From contig CAVPQK010000030.1 in NCBI GenBank assembly GCA_963707465.1, positions 1 to 64,000 of the forward strand: DNA of 64,000 nt, read 5' to 3'. A program made the position numbers and the translations under genes. Below the pieces are notes generated by a model. That model did no database searches and was not told the DNA's origin. It saw only the letters and a list, made by a program, of their open reading frames with translations. Position 1 is the first letter of the stretch. Each line of letters starts with the position of its first letter. Source of the stretch: Bog-159 sp963707465 (lineage in GTDB: Bacteria; Acidobacteriota; Terriglobia; Bryobacterales; Bryobacteraceae). This document shows, piece by piece, positions 17,375 to 26,507 of the stretch.

Positions 17375-19977
17375 GATGCCTCCATCTCAATCGCTCGAAG
17401 AGCGAAAGCCATGCGCCGGGTCGCCTCCCCATAGCGCCCTTGCCGGACCTCTTCGTTCGCCATCAGCCACGCGCCGCGGGCGGTATAGTCGTCGCCTGGC
17501 GCTTTGGCCTGCAGTTGCTCGAGCACCTCGATGGCGCCATCCCCCTCTCCCCTTCGCAGTAAGCACAGCGCCAGGTGATAAAGATGGCGGGACACTGGCT
17601 GACTCGCGACCAGCCTTCGCAGCCGTGGTTCGCAGGATGCCAGCCGGTTCAGGCTCAATTCGCACAGGGCGGCATAGAAAAGATATTGCGGATGATCCGG
17701 ATGACGAGCGAGAGCCTGTTCGATCTGTGCCAGCGCGGCGGCCGCATCGCGATCGCTTTTTTCCAGCTCGGTCCAGGCGAGCCGGAAGTGCAAGGCCGCC
17801 AGATCGCGCACGGTCTTCTCGTCGGCGGGACACAAAGCCAGATACGTCTGCCATGCCGCAATAGACTCAGGCAATCGTCCTTCCGACGCCAACTGGGCGC
17901 CGAGCAGATAGCGCGCGCGATGAAGGTTCTGGGCAAGGCGTTCGTCATCGGGATATCGGGCGTGCAAATCCGCCCAATCGCGGATCGCTTCGGCGATCCT
18001 TCCGGTCGAGATCATAGCCACCCCGCGGTAGAACAAAACAACGTCCGGAACGCCATCGAACGCGGCCGAGCCGAGCCAGTTGAGCGCGGCCTGGAAATTC
18101 CCCCGGTGGCACTCCACGACCGCGAGGCGCAAAATGGCAGCCGTCTTCCAGGCCGGGTCGAGCGCGATTTCCTGTTGGTCCGCGGCGGCGGCGTCCAGTC
18201 TTCCCAGGCGTTCCAGGAGCACCGCCCTGGCGAATCGGAGGCCCGCCGAAGCGCCATCCATAGTGGCGGCGCGATCCAGCCAAACGAAGCCCTCTTCGAA
18301 CCTTTCGGCCGCACACGCAATATAGGCAAGGCCGCGGAGCGCGTCTGGGTCGGCGGGGGCGCCCGTGAGAACCTCGTGGTAACAGGTCTCGGCCTCTTCG
18401 ACGCGCCCCTCCGCCAGAAGCACGTGGCCGCGCTGCGCCCGCGCGGCGGTGGCCATCGCGCCGCCACGCTCCGCGATCTCCGCAAACCGAACGGCGGCAT
18501 CGGAGGGATGCCCATCGTGGGCCATCGCGCAGGCCCTGTAGTAATCGGCGCGCTCCTGGCCGGCCAACTTTTCGAGCCACTCAATGGCGCGTCGATGATC
18601 GCCGCATCGCAAATAGATGCGCCCGATGCAGAAGACCGCCTCGGGATAAGCGCCGGCTGTGAGGGTAGCGGCGGAACCGCCGGAGAGGGCCGCGATGGCT
18701 TCCTCGAAGCGGTCCAGCCGGTAAAGCGCTTCGACTAGAGTGGCGGTCATGGCATCGCCTCCGGGCCGCAATTCCAGGCAGCGCTTGGAATGCAGCGCAG
18801 CGGCCGCATCGTCGCCGAGCTTGAGACAAATCGCAGCCAGCCGGGCGTGCGCTTCCGCATACGCATCGTCGGCCTGAACCGCATTGCGGAGCGCCGCCGC
18901 GGCTTCTTCCAATCGGCCGGCTTTCTCGCACTCGACCGCTAGCCGGTAGGCATAGGCCTTCTGCCTGGGCGCCAGGCGCGCCGCCAGTGACAGAAGGTCG
19001 ACGGCGCGTTGGGCGTTGCCGGTCGAAGCCAGGGCGCAGCCCAGATAGTAATTACATTCGGGATTGCCGGCGTTCCGCTCCTGGGCCGCTTGCAGGTAGG
19101 CAATCGCAGGCGCCACCCGGTCTTCGTCGAGCAGGCGCCTGCCGATCTCGAAGGCAGCACCGGCCTGTCGCTTGACAGTCTTTTGATTGTTGGCCGGAAC
19201 GGCGAGAAACCGATCCATCCAGTGCATGGCCAGGTTCAGGTCCGGCTCAGCCCGCTCCAAGTAGCAGACGCCCAGCCAATAGGCGGTCAGGATCTGCCCC
19301 GGATTGAGCGAGTGCGCGCGCAGAAACCAGGCGGCGGCCTCGTCCGCGCGGCCATCCAGCAGGGAGGCGAGGCCAAGGTTATAGTGCGCCCATTCGGAAT
19401 TCGGATTGAATGCGAGCGCGCGGCGATTCCGCTCAACCGCCAGATTGCGGTCGGCCGACTTCATGGTTTCCTGCACTTCGCAGATCTGTTGCACGAGGGC
19501 GCACATCGCCGCGCCATACGCGCCCGACGGCGGTCCAATTCTTACATAGCCCAAATAGGCCTCGAATGCCTCGGGACCGCGATCGCCCGATTCTACATAG
19601 CGCTCGGCGATCAGGATTTGAGCTTCCGCCGGCAACTCGATGCCGGCCGAGCGGGCTCTCTGAAACGCGTCGAATGCCTCGGTACGGCGATTTGCCGACG
19701 CCAGGGCCGCTCCCATCCCCACGTAAGCGCGCCGGCGCAGCTCTGGAAACTCCGGCGACTGGCTCCCGGTGCGATCATGATCGGCGGCGGCCGCGGCGCG
19801 GCGATACAAATTGGCTGCCCGTGCCGGGTTCCTGGCCGCGAGGGCCGCGTCGGCGGCAGCCAGCAAACGCCTGAGCTCCGGCTTCCGCAGCCGCACGACG
19901 ACGAGCGCGCCGGCGCCCGCCAGGGCTGCCGCCGCGACAGACAAGATGAGCGGAACGGAGAGCCACGCAGGCATCAT
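17371..19977 (-). CDS. Membrane-anchored TPR protein (about 868 aa)
   Basis: The start is taken as ATG 19977, which overlaps the kinase stop (ATGA); an in-frame start at 20004 would overlap the kinase by more. One N-terminal membrane helix (WLSVPLILSVAAAALAGAGA) is followed by many TPR units, for example AHYNLGLASLLDGRADEAAA and YYLGCALASTGNAQRAVDLL. It is tightly coupled to the kinase-TPR gene upstream and the TPR gene downstream. It may be a membrane-tethered adaptor linking phosphorylation to the chaperones. Orientation across the membrane is not clear. Confidence 0.8.
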   Translation of the reverse strand: MMPAWLSVPLILSVAAAALAGAGALVVVRLRKPELRRLLAAADAALAARNPARAANLYRRAAAAADHDRTGSQSPEFPELRRRAYVGMGAALASANRRTEAFDAFQRARSAGIELPAEAQILIAERYVESGDRGPEAFEAYLGYVRIGPPSGAYGAAMCALVQQICEVQETMKSADRNLAVERNRRALAFNPNSEWAHYNLGLASLLDGRADEAAAWFLRAHSLNPGQILTAYWLGVCYLERAEPDLNLAMHWMDRFLAVPANNQKTVKRQAGAAFEIGRRLLDEDRVAPAIAYLQAAQERNAGNPECNYYLGCALASTGNAQRAVDLLSLAARLAPRQKAYAYRLAVECEKAGRLEEAAAALRNAVQADDAYAEAHARLAAICLKLGDDAAAALHSKRCLELRPGGDAMTATLVEALYRLDRFEEAIAALSGGSAATLTAGAYPEAVFCIGRIYLRCGDHRRAIEWLEKLAGQERADYYRACAMAHDGHPSDAAVRFAEIAERGGAMATAARAQRGHVLLAEGRVEEAETCYHEVLTGAPADPDALRGLAYIACAAERFEEGFVWLDRAATMDGASAGLRFARAVLLERLGRLDAAAADQQEIALDPAWKTAAILRLAVVECHRGNFQAALNWLGSAAFDGVPDVVLFYRGVAMISTGRIAEAIRDWADLHARYPDDERLAQNLHRARYLLGAQLASEGRLPESIAAWQTYLALCPADEKTVRDLAALHFRLAWTELEKSDRDAAAALAQIEQALARHPDHPQYLFYAALCELSLNRLASCEPRLRRLVASQPVSRHLYHLALCLLRRGEGDGAIEVLEQLQAKAPGDDYTARGAWLMANEEVRQGRYGEATRRMAFALRAIEMEAS

Positions 19978-21236
19978 TCGGCGCCCCCGGATTCGTGTTT
20001 CCACTTCCGCAGCAGCGCGCGCGCGGCGCGTTCCTGAGTCGCCTTAAGGCCGAGTTGCGTGGCGCCCTCCAAGATCGTGATAGCCTCCTTGAGTTTGTTT
20101 CCACCTTGCATTTCCAGCGCCATGGCAAGGGACATCCGCAGACCGCCATGATCGGGACAGGCGTCGACGCCGCGGCGGAAGACCTGCTCCGCGGTGGAGA
20201 ATTGTTCGACCCGGCTATGCACCTGTCCCAGCGCCAGGTAAATGCGGGGCTCGCGCGGGTAGAGGCGCTCCAAATCACCCAACTGACGCTCAGCGTCTGC
20301 TCTGCTCCCGTCCTGGAAGAGGCGCAGCGCCAGATCAATCTTGCGATTCAGTTCGACGGTATCGCGCGAGTCCGGCGCCTTGGAGTGAACTGCCGCTTGC
20401 CGGGGTGGAGCGGCCGGGATGTCGCGCAAGTAGCCGCGCATCTCATCGACGGTCTGGAAACGGTCCTTGGCATTCTTCTCGAGGGCGCGGAGGATGGTGC
20501 GCTCCAGCTGGTCGTCGATCTTGGGGTTCAGGCGGCAAGGGGGCGTGGGCCGCTCATGGTCGATCTTTTCCTTCAGCTCGATGATATTCTCCGACCAAAA
20601 GGGCATTCTGCCGGTAACCATCTCGTACATTGTGACCGCCAGAGACCAGATGTCGGATCGGACGTCAGCCCGTCCGAGCCATGCTTCCGGCGCCATGTAG
20701 TAGGGCGTTCCGGCCACCGTGCCGGCGCCCGCGCCAACGGTCGACTGCAGAATTTTGGAAATTCCGAAGTCGGCCAGTTTAACGATCCCGTCGTCTTCGC
20801 GCAGCAGGATATTATCGGGCTTGATATCGCGATGCACCAACCCAACGCCGTGCGCCGCCGAAAGGCCACTGCAGACCTGGTCGAAGAGGTCCATGGCGTC
20901 GGCGACCGGCAGCGGCTTTCGATGCAACTTAGGCGGTCCCAGCCGGGCGCGAAGGTCGGATCCCTCAACATACTCGAGGATGATGACATAATAGTCGTCA
21001 AATTGCGCCAAGTCGATGTACTGAACGATATTGGGGTGGGAGATGCCTTCCAGGCTCGCGCGCAGCGCCGTGCTGGTGATCAGTTCCCGGATCAGGGCCT
21101 CTTCTTTGTCCTTGTCGTGGGGAACCTTTAGAACGACCTTGCGGTTCTTGCGCTCCTGATCTTCGACCAGGAGGGTCTTGCCGAACGCCCCCGAGCCGAG
21201 GGTTTTTATGACTTTGAACCGCTGCCACTTCGCCAT
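19974..21236 (-). CDS. Ser/Thr protein kinase with TPR tail
   Basis: This is a 420-residue protein with a Hanks-type kinase domain: Gly loop GSGAFGKT (14-21), ATP Lys in VVLKV (37), VHRDIKPDN (134-142), DFG (156-158) and GTPYYMAPE. The C-terminal 120 residues form TPR-like helices (RIYLALGQVHSRVEQFSTAE). There is no membrane helix. A possible ribosome site (AGGAA) lies 7 bases before the start. It lies 82 bp downstream of the split FHA-AAA+ regulator. It is a likely regulator of the chaperone/TPR arm that follows it. Confidence 0.9.
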   Translation of the reverse strand: MAKWQRFKVIKTLGSGAFGKTLLVEDQERKNRKVVLKVPHDKDKEEALIRELITSTALRASLEGISHPNIVQYIDLAQFDDYYVIILEYVEGSDLRARLGPPKLHRKPLPVADAMDLFDQVCSGLSAAHGVGLVHRDIKPDNILLREDDGIVKLADFGISKILQSTVGAGAGTVAGTPYYMAPEAWLGRADVRSDIWSLAVTMYEMVTGRMPFWSENIIELKEKIDHERPTPPCRLNPKIDDQLERTILRALEKNAKDRFQTVDEMRGYLRDIPAAPPRQAAVHSKAPDSRDTVELNRKIDLALRLFQDGSRADAERQLGDLERLYPREPRIYLALGQVHSRVEQFSTAEQVFRRGVDACPDHGGLRMSLAMALEMQGGNKLKEAITILEGATQLGLKATQERAARALLRKWKHESGGAE

Positions 21237-21318
21237 GTTCAGGTTCCTGTGTTAGGGCGCGTGCCTGATTCGGTCAGCCGAACGGGACATCGCAACCGGC
21301 GCCTATCGAGCATTTCAC

Positions 21319-21798
21319 TCACCAACTGGTCTCAGGATCGCCGAAAGTCCTCGGGATGCCGAACCGGTCCATCTTGTTCAAGATGGTCTGACGGCTCTTA
21401 TAACCAAGCAGGCGGCAGGCTTTCGTGATGTTCCCGTTAGTGGTTTCGAGTGTTTCCATAATTCGCTGCCTTTCGAGCTCTTCGATCGTCTGGGGCTTGC
21501 TCTGGCCGCTAGATGCATCGGCCGTTCGCAAATTGGGAAAATCCCACGTGAAAACAACCTCCCGCCCGGTTGCGCGGGCACATGCCGATTCCACGCTGTT
21601 TTTCAATTCACGAACATTCCCCGGCCAGGGCGCGGCCATAAGCGCCTGCAGCGCGCGATGCGACAGCGTCCGTACCCCTCGGTCCTCCTTCCGTGCATAG
21701 CTATCTAAAAAGTAGAAGGCCAATAGCGCGATGTCGTCTGGCCGTTCCCGGAGAGGATGCAAGTATACCTTCCTTGCGAAGCGAAAGTAAAGAGGAGC
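21319..21798 (-). pseudogene. 3' part of FHA-GAF-AAA+ regulator cut by an IS
   Basis: This piece has 159 codons plus the stop. It continues the AAA+ module (APLYFRFARKVYLHPLRERP, sensor region PWPGNVRELKN) and ends in a Fis-type helix-turn-helix (NITKACRLLGYKSRQTILNK) for DNA binding. It has no start of its own. Joined to 23590-24954 after removing the element at 21811-23589 and one 12-bp target copy, it gives an uninterrupted 614-codon gene. Confidence 0.88.
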
Positions 21799-22039
21799 GC
21801 GAAAAGATCCAGGAACTTCGCACGACCGGGGTAACAGACGAGTTTGGAGCTGAAAGGCCGGCGCGAGGGTCGAGGAGGCGGGTGGGAACGGCCGAGAGGT
21901 CACCCGGGAGAGATCTCGATGCGGCGAACGGTGGCCCAAATGGATGGCTCGGGCGGCACAAGGCGACGAGTGGCCACGGCCGCCGGCTTCGGCGCAAGCG
22001 GAGAGGTACGGCGAGTAGGTTGGAAGCGCTCGGTATGGC

Positions 22040-22973
22040 TCAGTCAGGAGCTCTAATCGAAGGCGGCGCCTTGGAGATCCAGGCCCGCAACTGGGCGGCG
22101 ACAGCGAGGGCCGTGAGATGGTCGCGCCGGACGAGTTTGGAGTGCCGGAGGACAAACGCCGAGCTCAAGGCGAAGGCGATCAGCAGAATCAGGATGACTG
22201 CCTCCAGGCCGCGATTGGGAACGGGTTCCCGTTGCCCGGAGGCGGCGATCTGTTTAGGGCGGTGTTGGCAAGCGTGCAGGAATCCATGCTTGAAGGCCCA
22301 ATGTTGGGTGAGGTCCATCCAACCGTTGTTCTCCTGCTTCCAGCGGCGGTGCCCCAGTTGGTGAATGATCCGGGTGGGAAAGGCCTGTTGCGGGAGCGTG
22401 GTGACCCAAAGCCACTCCTGATCAGTGGCCTGCAAAGTGCGTTCCCCTTGGCGGTAGCGGTTGCGCTTCAGCACCTCTTCGGCGCGCACCACCCGCACCG
22501 GTCGCGGATGGTCGATGGTAAACGGCAGGCCTTCGGTATCCCAAAGTTGGACCTGGTAGGTCCTATGGTCGCACTGCTGGGTGAAGGCCAGGTCTGGCGG
22601 CCGCTGCGCAAACAGGCGCACCGCCGCCTGATACAAATCCCGTGAGTTCTGTTTCAGGCTGCACCATCTGGCAAGCAACGGCCCGGTGGTAATACTGGGT
22701 CTGCTCGATCTTGCGGCCGGCTGGATCCTTCATGGCGATGCGGCGCTCCAGGCAGTGCTCGCAGCGGCGGCTGAAGCTCGCCAGCACCTCGATGCCGTCC
22801 AGAGCAGCCACCAGGCGTCCTTGTACGCGCCCGTCGTCGAAAGCTTTGCCGCGCTTCAGGCGGCGGTTTACATCCACCAACATGGCCTCCAGCGGTTCCA
22901 GGTCGAAGCCGTAGCGCAGGGTGTCATCCCGGAAGGCGCGCTCGGCGCCGGGAGTCCGCCATCTGGCTAGCAT
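22040..22973 (-). pseudogene. IS4-type transposase remnant with internal deletion
   Basis: Two overlapping frames carry the N-part (LVAALDGIEVLASF with the first Asp, ending near HRAVACQM) and the C-part (SLKQNSRDLYQAAVRLF to the Glu-containing RRWKQENNGWMDLTQHW). The stretch between them, which should hold the second catalytic Asp, is too short by about 75 residues, and the frame changes around 22600-22680. The enzyme should therefore be inactive. Confidence 0.75.
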
Positions 22974-23096
22974 GCGAACGCAAATGGAAACCCTTATTGA
23001 GCCAGGCGGGGAGGGAAGGCAGGGAGTGCGTCCTGGCTTGCATCCTTAAGGCTGTAAGATACGGCCCGCTCCTTTCCGCCCTCCGGCCGGAGGGCG

Positions 23097-23473
23097 TCAC
23101 TTGCTCTTGGCTGTCCTGGGTTTCCTCTGCTGTTTCTCGCGCCGCAGCAACTCCCGGTTAATGTCGGAGATCTTCTCCAGGTGCTCCCGGACGCGGTGAT
23201 AGTTCTCGATCCAACGGCGGACCTGCGCCACCTGATCGGACGGGACTGTACGGCTTGCCGATGGGATTGGTCCAAGGTGACGCTCAAATACCATATCGGC
23301 CCATGACGCTCCCCTTTGGCGCATTTGCAGTTTGGGTTCCCGCAGGTCAGATAACGTTCCGTCAAGGAACCGCGCAGGATCTCCGCCAGGGGAGGCAAAA
23401 GTTGGGTGAGCCCTTGACGGCGGTTCCGCAAGGCAAGCGTAGAGAGCTTGGTGAGTTTCTCTCTTTCTGCCAT
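23097..23473 (-). pseudogene. IS-accompanying small ORF (CxxxxCxC type), frameshifted
   Basis: The first part (from ATG 23473) contains Cys-Gly-Asn-Pro-Asn-Cys-Lys-Cys and GERHGPIWYLSV, typical of the small protein found beside some IS4-like transposases. The rest (DQVAQVRRWIENYHRVREHL to the basic tail) is in another frame, and a short middle piece fits the third frame, so at least two indels are present. The function of the intact family is unknown. Confidence 0.6.
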
Positions 23474-23589
23474 ATGGCTGTAAGAATTATAACGCAAACC
23501 CCGCAAAATGCAAATGCGAATCTCGTATTTGCGAATTTCCCCCTATCTCATTGATCTACTTTGGGATCAATCGGCTGTGCGAAGTTCCT

Positions 23590-24954
23590 GCGAAAAGATC
23601 CGGACCGCACGGCGGCATCCAGGTCGCGGTCGGAGGCGGCTATCACCTTGAGTTGTACGGGGATCGCGCGCCGGGCGCGAATGCGCCAGATAGTCTTGTC
23701 CTGCAGGACGCGCAAGAGTTTGTCCTGCAAACTCAAACCAAGTCCCTGTAACTCGTCGAGAAACAAAGTCCCGTTGTTCGCCAGATCGAACCATCCGGGA
23801 GCGCCTTCCCGCTCGGCGCCCTGAATGCCCGAATGCGCCGTGTACCCTAACATTTCGGCTTCGGCCAGCGTTTCGGGAACGGCCGCGCAATTCTGTGCGA
23901 TGAAAGGTCCGGAGGAGGAGGGCGACATCCGGTGGATAGTCTCGGCGGCCACTTCTTTCCCGGTTCCGCTCTCGCCGAGCAACAGGACATTGGCGTCCTC
24001 CACTGCCGCCTCGCGCAACTGGCGCGACAACTCCCGCATGGGCTTGCTACGGCCAACCATGCCGACCGGCCATTCGGGGACCACGCTGGAGGCCACTCCG
24101 GCGGTGGCGCGTTTGGCTTCGTTCTCGGGCCGGGTGGTGACCAGGCGGCCCAGTAGGAGCAGAAACGCGGCGTCGCTTCTCTGGAAGGGTGGCTCGCCGG
24201 GTGCGCGATCGAGACAGAAAAACCCGATTGTTGCATCCCGATCGACGATGGGCGCGAGCAGTGTCTGGCCTTCATGAACGGGCTTACCCTGTAGGAGGCG
24301 GTCCAGATAATTCTCCTCGGTAATCTCGATCTGCTCTCCGGGCGACATTCCGTACCGTTCAATCAACTCGAATGGAGCGGCGCTGCCGGTGGAGAACAGG
24401 GCCGAAAAGGCTCGCCGGGCACGGCAGATAGCAACGGTTGCGGAAGCCAATTGGTGGAGCAAGACACGCATGGAACTGCCGCGAAGGCAACCTTGGAGGA
24501 CTGATTCCACCGCTTCTTTCTGCTCCGCGCTCAGTGGTACTTCCTCGATTGCTTCCTGCCGCTCGAAGGCCGCGGTGCTGGCGTTCAGGCCGTCTAGCGC
24601 GCCTTTGCGGCCGACCACCCGCAGGGGAGACATCTCCACGGCCGGAGGCGCCTGGGAGTTGTACAGCAGCTCGTATGCGGCGATGCGGATGGCGTCTCCA
24701 TCGCGCAGCCGCTGGCCATAGACCGGCTCGCCGTTTACCCGGGTGCCGCGCAGGCTGCCCAAGTCACGGACGAAGTAAGAGTTAGGCCGGTCCGCGCATC
24801 GCAAGATGGCCGCGTGTTGACGGGAGACCATCCGGCTGTCATCGGGAAGAAACACATCGCAGGCGGTCGACCGCCCAACCAGCAGGCAGTCCACCTCGTC
24901 GAAGAGGTACTCCTTGTGAAATACGTTCCCGCGGCGGATGATCAATCGATGCAT
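23590..24954 (-). pseudogene. 5' part of FHA-GAF-AAA+ (sigma54-activator-type) regulator
   Basis: Residues 1-100 form an FHA domain (phosphothreonine reader, SRQH at 44-47). A GAF-like domain follows (about 155-285). The AAA+ start has Walker A GESGTGKE (327-334) and Walker B LFLDE (397-401). The sigma54-contact loop GAFTGA reads HSGIQGA (374-380). The start at 24954 lies 3 bp after the PP2C stop, so translation is probably coupled. The frame then runs into the inserted element and stops at 23548 after about 13 foreign residues, with arginine finger and HTH lost. It would otherwise be the locus-specific transcription regulator reading kinase output. Confidence 0.9.
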
Positions 24955-24957
24955 GGG

Positions 24958-25677
24958 CTAATTCGGCGACGCGACAATCACGGAAATGTTATCCTTGCCT
25001 CCGCGGCGGTTGGCGAGTGTTATAAGCCGGTCGCATTTATCTTCCAAGCGCAGCGGCGACGCCAATACTCTTCGAATGTCGGCATCCGGCACCATGCCTG
25101 TCAACCCGTCGGAGCACAGCATCAAGCAGTCGCCCGCGTTCCATGCGACGGTTTGAATATCGGCCACCGGAGTGTTGGAGTTTCCGACACTCCGTACGAG
25201 CATGTTGCGCATGCCGAAATCGCGCGCTTGCCGGGGGCTCAGTTCGCCGGTGCGCAGCATATGCCCGACCAGCGTGTGATCGTCGGTGAGTAGCCGGAAC
25301 GACCCGTCCCGCAAGAGGTAGGCGCGGGAATCGCCAACATGCGCCAAATAGAAAGAGTCCGCCCTACAAACCGACAACACTAGAGTTGTGCCCATACCTT
25401 TGAGCCCGGAGTCCTGCGCGGCCCTCGCCAGTATGGCGCGGTCGGCGCCGGCAATCGACTCGCGGATGGAGTCCTCAAGGGAGGATGCGCCTGCGGCCAA
25501 GAAGGTCCCCAGAAACGATGCAATGTAGTCTACCGCCAGGCGCGAGGCGACTTCGCCGCCCTGGTGGCCGCCCATCCCGTCCGCCAGAATGAGGAGGCCG
25601 GCGTCGAGAGCCACGTAGACGCAATCTTCGTTGATCTCCCTGCGCTTACCGGTATGGCTTTTCGCTGCTGCCCGCAT
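24958..25677 (-). CDS. PP2C-type Ser/Thr phosphatase
   Basis: The start is ATG 25677, with AAAGGAG 8 bases upstream; the longer frame to 26037 only shadows the FHA gene. The 239 residues cover one PP2C domain: NEDC, LILADGMGGHQGG (metal Asp), AHVGDSRAYLL, LCSDGLTGM and GGKDNISVIV. There is no membrane helix. It overlaps the end of the FHA gene by 32 bp and the next start is 3 bp away. It presumably reverses phosphorylation by the locus kinases. Confidence 0.93.
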   Translation of the reverse strand: MRAAAKSHTGKRREINEDCVYVALDAGLLILADGMGGHQGGEVASRLAVDYIASFLGTFLAAGASSLEDSIRESIAGADRAILARAAQDSGLKGMGTTLVLSVCRADSFYLAHVGDSRAYLLRDGSFRLLTDDHTLVGHMLRTGELSPRQARDFGMRNMLVRSVGNSNTPVADIQTVAWNAGDCLMLCSDGLTGMVPDADIRRVLASPLRLEDKCDRLITLANRRGGKDNISVIVASPN

Positions 25678-26497
25678 GCGGCGGCGCTCCTTTGAGTTCG
25701 GTCTCAAAAAAAACGAGCTCGCTCTCGCCCAGCTCAATGCGGTCCCCGGATCGAAGCCGTTGCCCTTCGCTGGCCAGGATACCGTTGATGCGTCCCGTAT
25801 TTGCCGCCATTGCATGCCATTCGAATCCGCACTGGCCCGGGCGTTCGGAGCAGAGGATGTATGCGTGCGCCTCGGCAACGGCGCCGTCATCCAGGAAGCA
25901 TCCGGCCTGGTTGCCCCTGCCGACGATTGTTTTGGATTTCTTGAGCGGGATGATCTGCCCGCGCCGAACGGGCTGTGGCGTGCGGACGAGGACCAGAAGA
26001 GCGACGACTCGCTTCGGTTCAGTGGTGGCCGCGTCATCCGGTCGCGGCGTCGCGCGCTGGGTCAAAGTGGCAGTAGACGCCAGTTCGGCCGGGTCCTGCC
26101 GCGGTTCGATCGCGCTGGGGCGTCGACGCGTCACGGTCTCCTGTGTCTGAAGTTTGTTGACGGCCGGAGGAGCTTCCGTCGGCATAATGGTCATGGACAG
26201 CGTGGGCTGCGGAGCGGGAGCAGCCAATATGGCGGTTGCGCCCGCCTCCAGCGGCATCGGCTCGCCGATCCCGTGCGATGGCGGCTGGCACGTCTGAGGG
26301 GCATCTACGGGCAGGGTTTCGGGGCGGGAGACCACTGGGGCGGCCGCGGGAGCGGCGGGGACGATCGGGTCGATTCCCTGCAAGGGCAGTACCGCGGGCA
26401 ACGGTGCGGCAGTGAAGAACTCCTCGTCGCCATTCTGATCCTGCTGAATGAACCACGGCGGATTTGCTTGCGAGGCGATGGGGTCGTCGGATGGCAT
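25646..26497 (-). CDS. FHA-domain protein with long disordered N-terminus
   Basis: This is a 283-residue protein. The first 165 residues are Pro/Ala/Thr-rich and probably disordered, with several TxxT-type sites open to phosphorylation. Residues about 170-270 form an FHA domain (IVGRGNQAGCFLDD, then AEAHAYI where SxxH is usual, and RLRSGDRIELGESELVFFE). It is probably a phospho-dependent adaptor between kinases and the VWA-FHA protein encoded just upstream. Confidence 0.8.
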   Translation of the reverse strand: MPSDDPIASQANPPWFIQQDQNGDEEFFTAAPLPAVLPLQGIDPIVPAAPAAAPVVSRPETLPVDAPQTCQPPSHGIGEPMPLEAGATAILAAPAPQPTLSMTIMPTEAPPAVNKLQTQETVTRRRPSAIEPRQDPAELASTATLTQRATPRPDDAATTEPKRVVALLVLVRTPQPVRRGQIIPLKKSKTIVGRGNQAGCFLDDGAVAEAHAYILCSERPGQCGFEWHAMAANTGRINGILASEGQRLRSGDRIELGESELVFFETELKGAPPHAGSSEKPYR

Positions 26498-26507
26498 CCG
26501 GATTCTC

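Larger units (their letters stand above)
21811..23589 (-). mobile_element. Defective IS4-like element inside the regulator gene, 12-bp target duplication
   Basis: The 1,779-bp element has perfect 13-bp inverted ends (AGGAACTTCGCAC at 21811-21823; its complement at 23577-23589). Identical 12-bp flanks GCGAAAAGATCC lie at 21799-21810 and 23590-23601. A 10-13 bp target duplication suits the IS4/IS231 group. Both internal genes are damaged. Confidence 0.93.
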
